NCBI RefSeq assembly: GCF_033366695.1
Contig: NZ_JAOBTQ010000001.1
Location: forward strand, 4,712,001-4,776,000
DNA length: 64,000 nt
From: Streptomyces sp. SCL15-4
GTDB lineage: Bacteria > Actinomycetota > Actinomycetes > Streptomycetales > Streptomycetaceae
Direction: 5' to 3'
Shown: in pieces, positions 42,502 through 50,311 of the stretch
Layout of the letters: each line of letters opens with the position of its first letter
Position numbering within the stretch: the first letter of the stretch is position 1
Notes under the pieces: model-generated
Seen by the model: only the letters and a program-made list of their open reading frames with translations
Database searches by the model: none
Told to the model about the DNA's origin: nothing
Made by a program: the position numbers and the translations under genes

Positions 42502-44096
42502 CGGTTCTGCAGACCGCTGTCGACCCCACCGCACCCGACCACCGGGCCCACCGCGAGGCGATGCTCGCCAAGCTCGCCGACCTGGCGGCCGAGCACGCCA
42601 AGGCGCTCGCGGGCGGCGGCGAGAAGTACGTCACCCGGCACCGGCGGCGCGGCAAGCTGCTCGCCCGGGAGCGGATCGAGCTGCTGCTCGACCCCGACAC
42701 CCCGTTCCTGGAGCTGTCCCCGCTGGCCGCCTGGGGCAGCGAGTATCCCGTCGGCGCCTCCCTCGTCACCGGGATCGGCGTGGTCGAGGGCGTGGAGTGC
42801 CTGATCACCGCCAACGACCCGACCGTGCGCGGCGGCGCCAGCAACCCCTGGAGCCTGAAGAAGGCGCTGCGCGCGAACGACATCGCCCTCGCCAACCGGC
42901 TGCCCTGCATCAGCCTCGTGGAGTCCGGCGGCGCCGATCTGCCCTCCCAGAAGGAGATCTTCATCCCCGGCGGGGCGATCTTCCGCGACCTCACCCGGCT
43001 GTCCGCGGCCGGCATCCCGACCATCGCCGTCGTCTTCGGCAACTCCACCGCCGGCGGCGCCTACATCCCCGGCATGTCCGACCACGTGATCATGGTCAAG
43101 GAGCGGGCGAAGGTGTTCCTCGGCGGGCCGCCGCTGGTGAAGATGGCCACCGGAGAGGAGAGCGACGACGAATCGCTGGGCGGCGCCGAGATGCACGCCC
43201 GTGTGTCGGGCCTCGCCGACTACTTCGCGCTGGACGAGCCGGACGCGCTGCGCCGGGCGCGCCGCGTCGTGGCCCGCCTGAACCACCGCAAGGCCCACCC
43301 GGACCCCGGCCCGGCCGAGCCGCCCAGGTACGACCCCGAGGAACTGCTCGGCATCGTCCCGGACGACCTGAAGACCCCGTTCGACCCGCGCGAGGTGATC
43401 GCCAGGATCGTGGACGGCTCGGACTTCGACGAGTTCAAGCCGCTGTACGGCACGAGCCTGGTCACCGGCTGGGCCGCCCTGCACGGCTACCCCGTCGGCA
43501 TCCTGGCCAACGCCCGGGGCGTGCTGTTCAGCGCCGAGTCGCAGAAGGCCGCCCAGTTCATCCAGCTCGCCAACCAGCGCGACATCCCGCTGCTGTTCCT
43601 GCACAACACCACCGGCTACATGGTCGGCAAGGAGTACGAGCAGGGCGGGATCATCAAGCACGGCTCGATGATGATCAACGCGGTCAGCAACAGCCGGGTG
43701 CCGCATCTGTCGGTGCTCATGGGCGCGTCGTACGGCGCCGGGCACTACGGCATGTGCGGCCGGGCCTACGACCCCCGGTTCCTGTTCGCCTGGCCCGGCG
43801 CGAAGTCCGCCGTCATGGGACCGCAGCAGCTCGCCGGCGTGCTGTCGATCGTCGCCCGGCAGTCGGCGGCGGCCAAGGGGCAGCCGTACGACGAGGACGC
43901 GGACGCGGCCCTGCGCGCCATGGTGGAACAGCAGATCGAGGCCGAGTCGCTGCCGATGTTCCTGTCCGGGCGGCTGTACGACGACGGCGTCATCGACCCG
44001 CGCGACACCCGTACCGTCCTCGGCCTGTGCCTCTCGGCCCTGCACACCGCGCCCTACGAGGGCGCGCGCGGCGGCTTCGGCGTCTTCCGGATGTGA
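42498..44096 (+). CDS. Acyl-CoA carboxylase, carboxyltransferase (beta) subunit, MCC/GCC-type
   Basis: 532 residues from TTG 42498 in a TTGA overlap with the AtuA gene. Length and order fit methylcrotonyl-/geranyl-CoA carboxylase beta chains: ITANDPTVRGGASNPWSLKK, the two oxyanion-hole regions (FGNSTAGGAYIPGMSDHVIM and LMGASYGAGHYGMCGRAYD) and FLHNTTGYMVGKEYE. It moves carboxyl from biotin to the acyl-CoA. With an AtuA neighbour, a geranyl-CoA-like or other isoprenoid substrate is plausible; methylcrotonyl-CoA (leucine route) is the alternative. The partner alpha subunit follows after 8 bp. Confidence 0.93.
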   Translation: MTVLQTAVDPTAPDHRAHREAMLAKLADLAAEHAKALAGGGEKYVTRHRRRGKLLARERIELLLDPDTPFLELSPLAAWGSEYPVGASLVTGIGVVEGVECLITANDPTVRGGASNPWSLKKALRANDIALANRLPCISLVESGGADLPSQKEIFIPGGAIFRDLTRLSAAGIPTIAVVFGNSTAGGAYIPGMSDHVIMVKERAKVFLGGPPLVKMATGEESDDESLGGAEMHARVSGLADYFALDEPDALRRARRVVARLNHRKAHPDPGPAEPPRYDPEELLGIVPDDLKTPFDPREVIARIVDGSDFDEFKPLYGTSLVTGWAALHGYPVGILANARGVLFSAESQKAAQFIQLANQRDIPLLFLHNTTGYMVGKEYEQGGIIKHGSMMINAVSNSRVPHLSVLMGASYGAGHYGMCGRAYDPRFLFAWPGAKSAVMGPQQLAGVLSIVARQSAAAKGQPYDEDADAALRAMVEQQIEAESLPMFLSGRLYDDGVIDPRDTRTVLGLCLSALHTAPYEGARGGFGVFRM

Positions 44097-44104
44097 GGGA
44101 CCAC

Positions 44105-45958
44105 ATGATTTCCAGTGTGCTCGTCGCGAACCGGGGCGAGATCGCCTGCCGTGTCTTCCGTACCTGCCGTGAGCTGGGCATCAGGACGGTCGCGGTGCAC
44201 TCCGACGCCGACGCGGAGGCGCTGCACGCGCGCGTGGCCGACACGGCGGTACGGCTGCCGGGCGCGGCGCCCGCCGACACCTACCTGCGCGGCGACCTGA
44301 TCGTGCGGGCGGCCCTGGCCGCCGGCGCCGACGCCGTGCACCCGGGCTACGGCTTCCTCTCCGAGAACGCCGGCTTCGCCCGCGCCGTGCTGGACGCCGG
44401 CCTGGTCTGGATCGGCCCGCCGCCGGAGGCCATCGAGGCCATGGCGTCCAAGATCCGCGCCAAGCGGCTGATGGGCCTCGCCCCGCTGGACCCGGCGAAG
44501 GTGAGCGAGGCCGACCTGCCGGTCCTGGTGAAGGCGGCGGCGGGCGGCGGCGGGCGCGGGATGCGGATCGTGCGCCGCCTGGAGGAGCTGCGGGCCGCGC
44601 TGGAGGGCGCGCGCGCCGAGGCCGCGAGCGCCTTCGGCGACGGCGAGGTCTTCGTGGAGCCGTACCTGGAGCACGGCCGCCATGTGGAGGTGCAGATCCT
44701 CGCCGACACCCACGGCACCGTCTGGCCGCTCGGCACCCGGGACTGCTCCCTTCAGCGCCGCCACCAGAAGGTCATCGAGGAGGCCCCGGCGCCCGGGCTC
44801 ACCAAGGGGCTCGCCGAGGAGCTGCGGGCGCTGGCCGTACGCGCCGCCCGCGCCGTGTCGTACACGGGCGCCGGCACGGTCGAGTTCCTGGTCGCCGACG
44901 GCCGCGCCCACTTCCTGGAGATGAACACCCGCCTCCAGGTCGAACACCCCGTCACGGAAGCCGTGTTCGGGCTCGACCTGGTCGCCGAGCAGATCCGTAT
45001 CGCCGAGGGCCACGCTCTGGGCAACGAGCCTCCACGCGCGCGCGGGCACGCCGTCGAGGCCCGCCTCTACGCCGAGGACCCGGCCCGCGACTGGGCGCCC
45101 CAGACCGGCACCCTGCACCGGCTCGCCGTACCGGACGGCGTCCGCCTGGACACCGGCTGCGCCGACGGCGACACCATCGGCGTCCACTACGACGCCCTGC
45201 TCGCCAAGGTCGTCGCCCACGCCCCCACCCGGGCCGAGGCGATCCGCCGGCTCGCCGGCGCGCTGGAGTCCGCCGTGATCCACGGCCCGGTCACCAACCG
45301 GGACCTGCTGGTGCGCTCACTGCGGCACGAGGAGTTCACGGCGGCCCGCATGGACACCGGGTTCTACGACCGACACCTCGGCGCGCTGACCGAGGCCGCC
45401 CACGACCCGTACGCTCCTCTGGCCGCCGCCCTCGCCGACGCCCACGGCCGCTCCCGGTTCGGCGGCTGGCGCAACGTGCCCTCGCAGCCGCAGGTGAAGC
45501 GGTACGAGATGGGCGGCGAGGAGCACGAGGTCCGCTACCGGCACACGCGGGACGGCCTCGCCGCCGACGGGGTCCGGGTCGTCCACGCCGACGCGCGGCT
45601 CGTCGTCCTCGACGTCGACGGAGTCCGGCGGAAGTTCGCCGTCGCCCGCTACGGCGACCAGGTCCACGTCAACACGTCGCGTCTCACCGCCCTGCCCCGC
45701 TTCCCCGACCCCGCCGTCCGGCTCGCCCCCGGCTCCCTGGTCGCCCCGATGCCGGGCACGGTCGTCCGGGTCGCCGAGGGTCTGGCGGAAGGGGCAACGG
45801 TTCAGGCGGGCCAGGGACTCGTATGGGTGGAGGCGATGAAGATGCAGCACCTGATCTCGGCGCCGGCCGCCGGAACCCTCACCGCCCTGCACGCCAGGCC
45901 CGGACAGCAGGTCGAGCCGGGCACGGTCCTGGCAGTAGTGCAGGAAACCCCTTCCTAG
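44105..45958 (+). CDS. Acyl-CoA carboxylase, biotin carboxylase/BCCP (alpha) subunit
   Basis: 617 residues. Biotin carboxylase domain: VLVANRGEIACRVFRTCREL, the ATP loop AAAGGGGRGMRIV, then the catalytic region EMNTRLQVEHPVTEAVFGLD. A middle MCC-type linker domain leads to the biotinyl domain, with biotin Lys579 in the EAMKM motif. It carboxylates biotin using ATP and bicarbonate. Between SKIRAKRLMG and LVKAAAGGGG the chain is about 10-13 residues shorter than in typical MCC alpha subunits and lacks the usual GVPxxPG strand. It ends 7 bp before the acyl-CoA dehydrogenase gene. Confidence 0.94.
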   Translation: MISSVLVANRGEIACRVFRTCRELGIRTVAVHSDADAEALHARVADTAVRLPGAAPADTYLRGDLIVRAALAAGADAVHPGYGFLSENAGFARAVLDAGLVWIGPPPEAIEAMASKIRAKRLMGLAPLDPAKVSEADLPVLVKAAAGGGGRGMRIVRRLEELRAALEGARAEAASAFGDGEVFVEPYLEHGRHVEVQILADTHGTVWPLGTRDCSLQRRHQKVIEEAPAPGLTKGLAEELRALAVRAARAVSYTGAGTVEFLVADGRAHFLEMNTRLQVEHPVTEAVFGLDLVAEQIRIAEGHALGNEPPRARGHAVEARLYAEDPARDWAPQTGTLHRLAVPDGVRLDTGCADGDTIGVHYDALLAKVVAHAPTRAEAIRRLAGALESAVIHGPVTNRDLLVRSLRHEEFTAARMDTGFYDRHLGALTEAAHDPYAPLAAALADAHGRSRFGGWRNVPSQPQVKRYEMGGEEHEVRYRHTRDGLAADGVRVVHADARLVVLDVDGVRRKFAVARYGDQVHVNTSRLTALPRFPDPAVRLAPGSLVAPMPGTVVRVAEGLAEGATVQAGQGLVWVEAMKMQHLISAPAAGTLTALHARPGQQVEPGTVLAVVQETPS

Positions 45959-45965
45959 GAGACCC

Positions 45966-47126
45966 ATGACCGCCGTCATCGAGTCCGACGAACACAAGGC
46001 CCTGCGCGCCGCGGTGGCCGCCCTCGGCAAGCGCTACGGCCGCGACTACGTCATCCGCACGGTCGCCGAGGGCAGAGCCCCCGCCGAACTCTGGTCCGAC
46101 GCGGGCAGGCTCGGCTATCTCGGCGTCAACCTCCCCGAGGAGTACGGCGGCGGAGGCGGCGGTATCGCCGAACTCTCCCTCGTCCTGGAGGAACTGGGCG
46201 CCGCCGGCTCGCCCCTGCTCATGCTCGTGGTGTCACCCGCCATCTGCGGCACGGTGATCTCCCGCTTCGGCACGGAGGAACAGAAGCGGCGGTGGCTGCC
46301 CGGGCTCGCCGACGGCACCCGCCTCATGGCCTTCGGCATCACCGAGCCCGACGCCGGCTCCAACAGCCACCGCATCACCACCACGGCCCGCCGCGACGGC
46401 ACCGACTGGCTGCTCACCGGCCGCAAGGTGTTCGTCTCCGGTGTCGACACGGCCGACGCCGTCCTGATCGTCGGCCGCACCGAGGACGCCCGCACCGGCA
46501 TCCTCAAGCCCTGCCTGTTCATCGTCCCGACGGACGCCGAGGGCTTCCGCAAACACCTCATCCCCATGGAACTCAACGCGGCCGAGAAGCAGTTCGAGCT
46601 GGTCCTGGACGACGTCCGGCTGCCCGCCGACGCGCTGGTCGGCGACGAGGACGCCGGGCTGCTGCAACTGTTCGCCGGGCTGAACCCGGAGCGGATCATG
46701 ACGGCCGCGTTCGCGATCGGCATGGGCCGCTACGCCCTTTCCAGAGCCGTCGAGTACGCCCGGGAGCGCACGGTCTGGAAGGCACCCATCGGCGCCCACC
46801 AGGCCATCGCCCACCCTCTGGCGCAGGCCCACATCGACCTGGAGCTGGCCCGGCTGATGATGCAGAAAGCGGCCCATCTCTACGACGCCGGTGACGACAT
46901 GGGCGCGGGCGAGGCCGCCAACATGGCCAAGTACGCGGCGGGCGAGGCGTGCGTGCGGGCCGTCGACCAGGCCGTGCACACCCTCGGCGGCAACGGCCTC
47001 ACCCGCGAGTTCGGGCTCGCCTCGCTGATCACCGCCGCCCGCGTGGCCCGCATCGCCCCGGTGAGCCGCGAGATGATCCTCAACTACGTCTCCCACCAGA
47101 GCCTCGGACTGCCCAAGTCGTACTGA
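45966..47126 (+). CDS. Acyl-CoA dehydrogenase
   Basis: 386 residues. FAD-binding signatures are present: MAFGITEPDAGSNSHRITT and GRKVFVSGVDTADAVLIVGR, and the C-terminal HTLGGNGLTREFGLASLITAAR. The catalytic base normally found as YEGTxE near the C-terminus is missing (RIAPVSREM instead). A Glu at residue 242 (AGLNPERIMTAA) lies where isovaleryl-CoA and long-chain enzymes carry theirs. This suggests a substrate branched near C2/C3. The gene is inside the AtuA-carboxylase operon, so a citronellyl- or isovaleryl-like acyl-CoA is a reasonable guess. Confidence 0.92.
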   Translation: MTAVIESDEHKALRAAVAALGKRYGRDYVIRTVAEGRAPAELWSDAGRLGYLGVNLPEEYGGGGGGIAELSLVLEELGAAGSPLLMLVVSPAICGTVISRFGTEEQKRRWLPGLADGTRLMAFGITEPDAGSNSHRITTTARRDGTDWLLTGRKVFVSGVDTADAVLIVGRTEDARTGILKPCLFIVPTDAEGFRKHLIPMELNAAEKQFELVLDDVRLPADALVGDEDAGLLQLFAGLNPERIMTAAFAIGMGRYALSRAVEYARERTVWKAPIGAHQAIAHPLAQAHIDLELARLMMQKAAHLYDAGDDMGAGEAANMAKYAAGEACVRAVDQAVHTLGGNGLTREFGLASLITAARVARIAPVSREMILNYVSHQSLGLPKSY

Positions 47127-47149
47127 GCGGCCCCGCCTGAGGAGGAACC

Positions 47150-48718
47150 GTGTTCCGCAGCGAGTACGCAGACGTCCCGCCGGTAGAACTCCCCATCCAC
47201 GACGCCGTCCTCGGCGGCGCCGCCGCCTTCGGCGACCGGCCCGCGCTGATCGACGGCACGGACGGCACCACCCTCACGTACGAGCAGGTGGACCGGTTCC
47301 ACCGGCGCCTCGCCGCCGCCCTCGCCGACAGCGGCGTACGCAAGGGCGACGTCCTCGCCCTGCACAGCCCCAACACCGTCGCCTTCCCGACCGCGTTCTA
47401 CGCCGCCACCCGCGCCGGCGCCACCGTCACCACCGCGCACCCGCTCGCCACCGCCGAGGAGTTCGCCCGGCAGCTGCGCGACAGCGCGGCCCGCTGGATC
47501 GTCACCGTCTCCCCGCTGCTCCACACCGCCCGCCGCGCCGCCGAACTGGCGGGCGGCGTACGGGAGATCCTGGTGTGCGACACCGCGCCCGGCCACCGCT
47601 CGCTGACCACCCTGCTCGCCACCACCGCTCCCGAACCACGGATCGCCATCGACCCGGCCGAGGACATCGCCGTGCTGCCGTACTCCTCCGGCACCACCGG
47701 CACTCCCAAAGGCGTGATGCTCACCCACCGGCAGATCGCCACCAACCTCGCCCAGCTGGAGTCCGCCGTCCCGGCCGGGCCCGGCGACCGCGTCCTCGCC
47801 GTCCTGCCGTTCTTCCACATCTACGGCCTCACCGCGCTGATGAACGCGCCCCTGCGCAAGGGCGCCACCGTCGTCGTCCTGCCCCGCTTCGAGCTGGAGG
47901 TGTTCCTCGCCGCCATCGAGGAACACCGCGTCACCGGCCTGTACGTGGCCCCGCCGATCGTCCTCGCCCTCGCCAAGCACCCCGCGGCCGGCCGCTACGA
48001 CCTCTCCTCGCTGGAGTACGTCATCAGCGCCGCCGCCCCGCTGGACGCCCGGCTCGCCCGCGCCTGCTCCGAACGGCTCGGCCTGCCCCCGATCGGCCAG
48101 GCGTACGGCATGACGGAGCTGTCGCCCGGCACCCATGTCGTCCCCCTGGACCGGCTGCGCGAGGCCCCCGCCGGCACGGTCGGCCGGCTGGTGGCCGGCA
48201 CCGAGATGCGGATCGTCTCCCTGGACGGCTCCGGCCGGGACCTCGGCCCCGGCGAGGAGGGCGAGATCCTGATCCGCGGCCCGCAGGTGATGAAGGGCTA
48301 CCTCGGCCGCCCCGACGCCACCGCCGCCCTGATCGACCCCGACGGCTGGCTGCACACCGGGGACGTCGGACACACCGACGAGGACGGCTGGCTGTTCGTC
48401 GTGGACCGGGTGAAGGAACTCATCAAGTACAAGGGCTACCAAGTGGCGCCCGCCGAACTGGAGGCCCTGCTGCTCACCCACCCCGGCATCGCCGACGCCG
48501 CCGTGATCGGCGCCCGCGACGAGGACGGCAACGAGATCCCGCACGCCTTCGTCGTCCGCCGGCCCGGCGCCGCCGGCCCGACCGAGGACGAGATCCTCGG
48601 GTTCGTCGCCGCACGCGTCGCCCCGTACAAACGCGTCCGCCGGATCACCTTCACCGCCGGCGTGCCCCGCGCCGCCTCCGGAAAGATCCTGCGCCGCCGG
48701 CTCAGGGAACAGGCATGA
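47150..48718 (+). CDS. Acyl-CoA ligase (4-coumarate/cinnamate:CoA ligase-like)
   Basis: 522 residues. ANL-superfamily motifs: the P-loop YSSGTTGTPKGVMLTHRQ, FFHIYGLTALM, YGMTELSPGTH, GWLHTGDVGHTDEDGWLFVV and the C-terminal catalytic Lys in AASGKILRRRL. It activates a carboxylic acid as acyl-AMP and then acyl-CoA. Size and position match what I remember as the S. coelicolor cinnamate:CoA ligase ScCCL (SCO4383), which accepts cinnamate and 4-coumarate in vitro. In this operon its real substrate is more likely the isoprenoid-like or branched acid handled by the carboxylase and dehydrogenase. Confidence 0.93.
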   Translation: MFRSEYADVPPVELPIHDAVLGGAAAFGDRPALIDGTDGTTLTYEQVDRFHRRLAAALADSGVRKGDVLALHSPNTVAFPTAFYAATRAGATVTTAHPLATAEEFARQLRDSAARWIVTVSPLLHTARRAAELAGGVREILVCDTAPGHRSLTTLLATTAPEPRIAIDPAEDIAVLPYSSGTTGTPKGVMLTHRQIATNLAQLESAVPAGPGDRVLAVLPFFHIYGLTALMNAPLRKGATVVVLPRFELEVFLAAIEEHRVTGLYVAPPIVLALAKHPAAGRYDLSSLEYVISAAAPLDARLARACSERLGLPPIGQAYGMTELSPGTHVVPLDRLREAPAGTVGRLVAGTEMRIVSLDGSGRDLGPGEEGEILIRGPQVMKGYLGRPDATAALIDPDGWLHTGDVGHTDEDGWLFVVDRVKELIKYKGYQVAPAELEALLLTHPGIADAAVIGARDEDGNEIPHAFVVRRPGAAGPTEDEILGFVAARVAPYKRVRRITFTAGVPRAASGKILRRRLREQA

Positions 48719-48743
48719 CCGGCCCGCCGACCAGGGAGCACCC

Positions 48744-49490
48744 ATGACCGACCCCGCCGCGCCGATCGGCCGCAGCCGCACGCGAGCCGTGGAAACCCTC
48801 AGCCTCGACGCCACCGGGACCCGCAACGCGCTGTCCGCGGCCCTCGTCGCCCGGCTCGCCGACGCCCTGGCCGACTGCGGCGCGGACCCCGGGGTACGGG
48901 CCGTGGTCCTCACCCACACCGGTACGACGTTCTGCGCCGGCGCCGACCTGCGCGACCCGCCCGATCCGGACGCCCTGGTGGCCCTGCTGCGGCGGATCGT
49001 GGAGCTGCCCAAGCCGGTCGTCGCCCGGGTCGCCGGCCATGTCCGCGCCGGCGGCCTCGGCCTGCTCGCCGCCTGCGACATCGCCGCCGCCTCCACCGCG
49101 GCCACCTTCGCCTTCACCGAGGTGCGCATCGGCGTCGCCCCCGCCGTGATCTCCCTGCCGGTCCTCCCGCGCGCCGACCCCCGCGCCGTCGCCCGCTACT
49201 ACCTCACCGGTGAACGCTTCGGCCCTGCCGAGGCCGTGCGCCTGGGCCTGCTGACGGCGACGGCGGACGACGTGGACGACGCCCTCGCGCCCGTCCTGGA
49301 CGGCCTGCGCCGCGCCTCCCCCGAGGCCCTGGCCGAGACGAAACGGCTGCTCACGGCTAGGGTGCTGGAGACATTCGACCGGGACGCGGCCGGACTGACC
49401 GCGCTGACGGCCCGGTTGTTCTCCTCGGGCCAGGCCCGGGAGGGGATGACGGCCTTCCTGGAAAGACGTGAGGCGGCATGGGTGGTGTGA
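48744..49490 (+). CDS. Enoyl-CoA hydratase/isomerase family protein
   Basis: 248 residues. Crotonase-fold markers: LSLDATGTRNALSAALVARL, the oxyanion loop TFCAGADLRDPP and the second one VRAGGLGLLAACDIAAAS with FAFTEVRIGVAPAVISLPVL. The first Glu expected in the hydratase active site (after GGG) is not obvious, so the exact reaction (hydration, isomerisation) is uncertain. AtuE/LiuC-like role in the operon is inferred: hydration after carboxylation. Its 3' end overlaps the start of the TetR gene by 13 bp, indicating coupled translation. Confidence 0.9.
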   Translation: MTDPAAPIGRSRTRAVETLSLDATGTRNALSAALVARLADALADCGADPGVRAVVLTHTGTTFCAGADLRDPPDPDALVALLRRIVELPKPVVARVAGHVRAGGLGLLAACDIAAASTAATFAFTEVRIGVAPAVISLPVLPRADPRAVARYYLTGERFGPAEAVRLGLLTATADDVDDALAPVLDGLRRASPEALAETKRLLTARVLETFDRDAAGLTALTARLFSSGQAREGMTAFLERREAAWVV

Positions 49491-50083
49491 GGACGACCGA
49501 ACGCGAGCGCGTGCCCAAGCAGGACCGCAGCCGGGCCACCCGGCAGCGGCTCCTGGAGGCCGCCGTGGCCTGCCTCGCCGAGCACGGCTGGGCGGGCTCC
49601 ACGGTCGCCGTCGTCGCCGAACGCGCCGGCGTCTCCCGGGGCGCCGCCCAGCACCACTTCCCGACCCGGGAGGACCTCTTCACGGCGGCCGTCGAGTACG
49701 TCTCCGAGGAACGCTCGCTGGCGCTGCGGGCCCTGTTCCCGGACGGCCCCGCGGACCGCCGGGCCGTCGTCGCCGCCCTCGTCGACCTCTACACCGGCCC
49801 GCTCTTCCGCGCCGCGCTGCACCTGTGGGTCGCCGCCGGCGACGAGGAGCAGCTGCGTCCGCGCGTCACCGAACTGGAGGCCCGGGTGGGCCGGGAGACC
49901 CACCGCATAGCCGTCGACCTCCTCGGCGCCGACGAGTCCCGTCCCGGCGTCCGCGAGACCGTCCAGGGCCTGCTCGACATGGCCCGCGGCCTGGGCCTGG
50001 CCAACCTCCTCACCGACGACGCCGCCCGCCGCGAACGGGTCGTCGCCCAGTGGGCGGCGCTGCTGGCGGACGCGCTGGACTGA
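49478..50083 (+). CDS. TetR/AcrR-family regulator of the AtuA operon
   Basis: 201 residues from ATG 49478, overlapping the hydratase gene by 13 bp. The helix-turn-helix is clear: RQRLLEAAVACLAEHGWAGS, then VVAERAGVSRGAAQHHFPTR. The C-terminal ligand domain is helical with no name. As last gene of the operon it is likely an autorepressor that responds to an acyl-CoA intermediate; the palindrome at 39945-39961 is the proposed site. The downstream gap contains a leader-peptide ORF belonging to another unit. Confidence 0.92.
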   Translation: MGGVRTTERERVPKQDRSRATRQRLLEAAVACLAEHGWAGSTVAVVAERAGVSRGAAQHHFPTREDLFTAAVEYVSEERSLALRALFPDGPADRRAVVAALVDLYTGPLFRAALHLWVAAGDEEQLRPRVTELEARVGRETHRIAVDLLGADESRPGVRETVQGLLDMARGLGLANLLTDDAARRERVVAQWAALLADALD

Positions 50084-50118
50084 ACGGGCCGTACGGCGGG
50101 GCTTCTCACGGAGCGCGT

Positions 50119-50124
50119 TACCCT
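50119..50124 (+). promoter_or_regulatory. -10 box placing transcription start on the leader-peptide ATG
   Basis: TACCCT (50119-50124) is six bases upstream of the ATG at 50131, so the first transcribed base should be the A of the start codon or very near it. The leader mRNA would then be leaderless, which is common in actinobacteria. No good -35 box is visible. Confidence 0.45.
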
Positions 50125-50130
50125 TGGCCC

Positions 50131-50211
50131 ATGCTTCCGATGCTCGTCCGCCGCCGCCACGTGGACTACGTGCGCGTCACGAGCATGGGTTGTCGGCGCG
50201 TCTCCGCCTGA
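50131..50211 (+). CDS. Cysteine-type leader peptide (uORF), 26 residues
   Basis: ATG 50131 to TGA 50209-50211. The sequence contains RRRHVDYVRV and TSMGCRR, the hallmark RRHVDLxRV...CRR pattern of short actinobacterial leader peptides found upstream of sulfur-metabolism genes. In that family a Cys codon near the end senses charged tRNA-Cys and couples translation to expression of the gene downstream. A long pyrimidine tract (50218-50252, rich in CTCC/CTTCC) follows and could pair with a purine-rich ribosome binding site. The target gene is most likely the dioxygenase at 50312, 100 bases downstream. Confidence 0.75.
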   Translation: MLPMLVRRRHVDYVRVTSMGCRRVSA

Positions 50212-50311
50212 CAGCCCCCTGTATCTCCCTTTTCTCCTTCCTTTTCCGGCACCCGGGGGCCGCTCGTACCCCTCGGCGGCCACCCGTGCCCCGTACACCC
50301 GCGGACGCACC

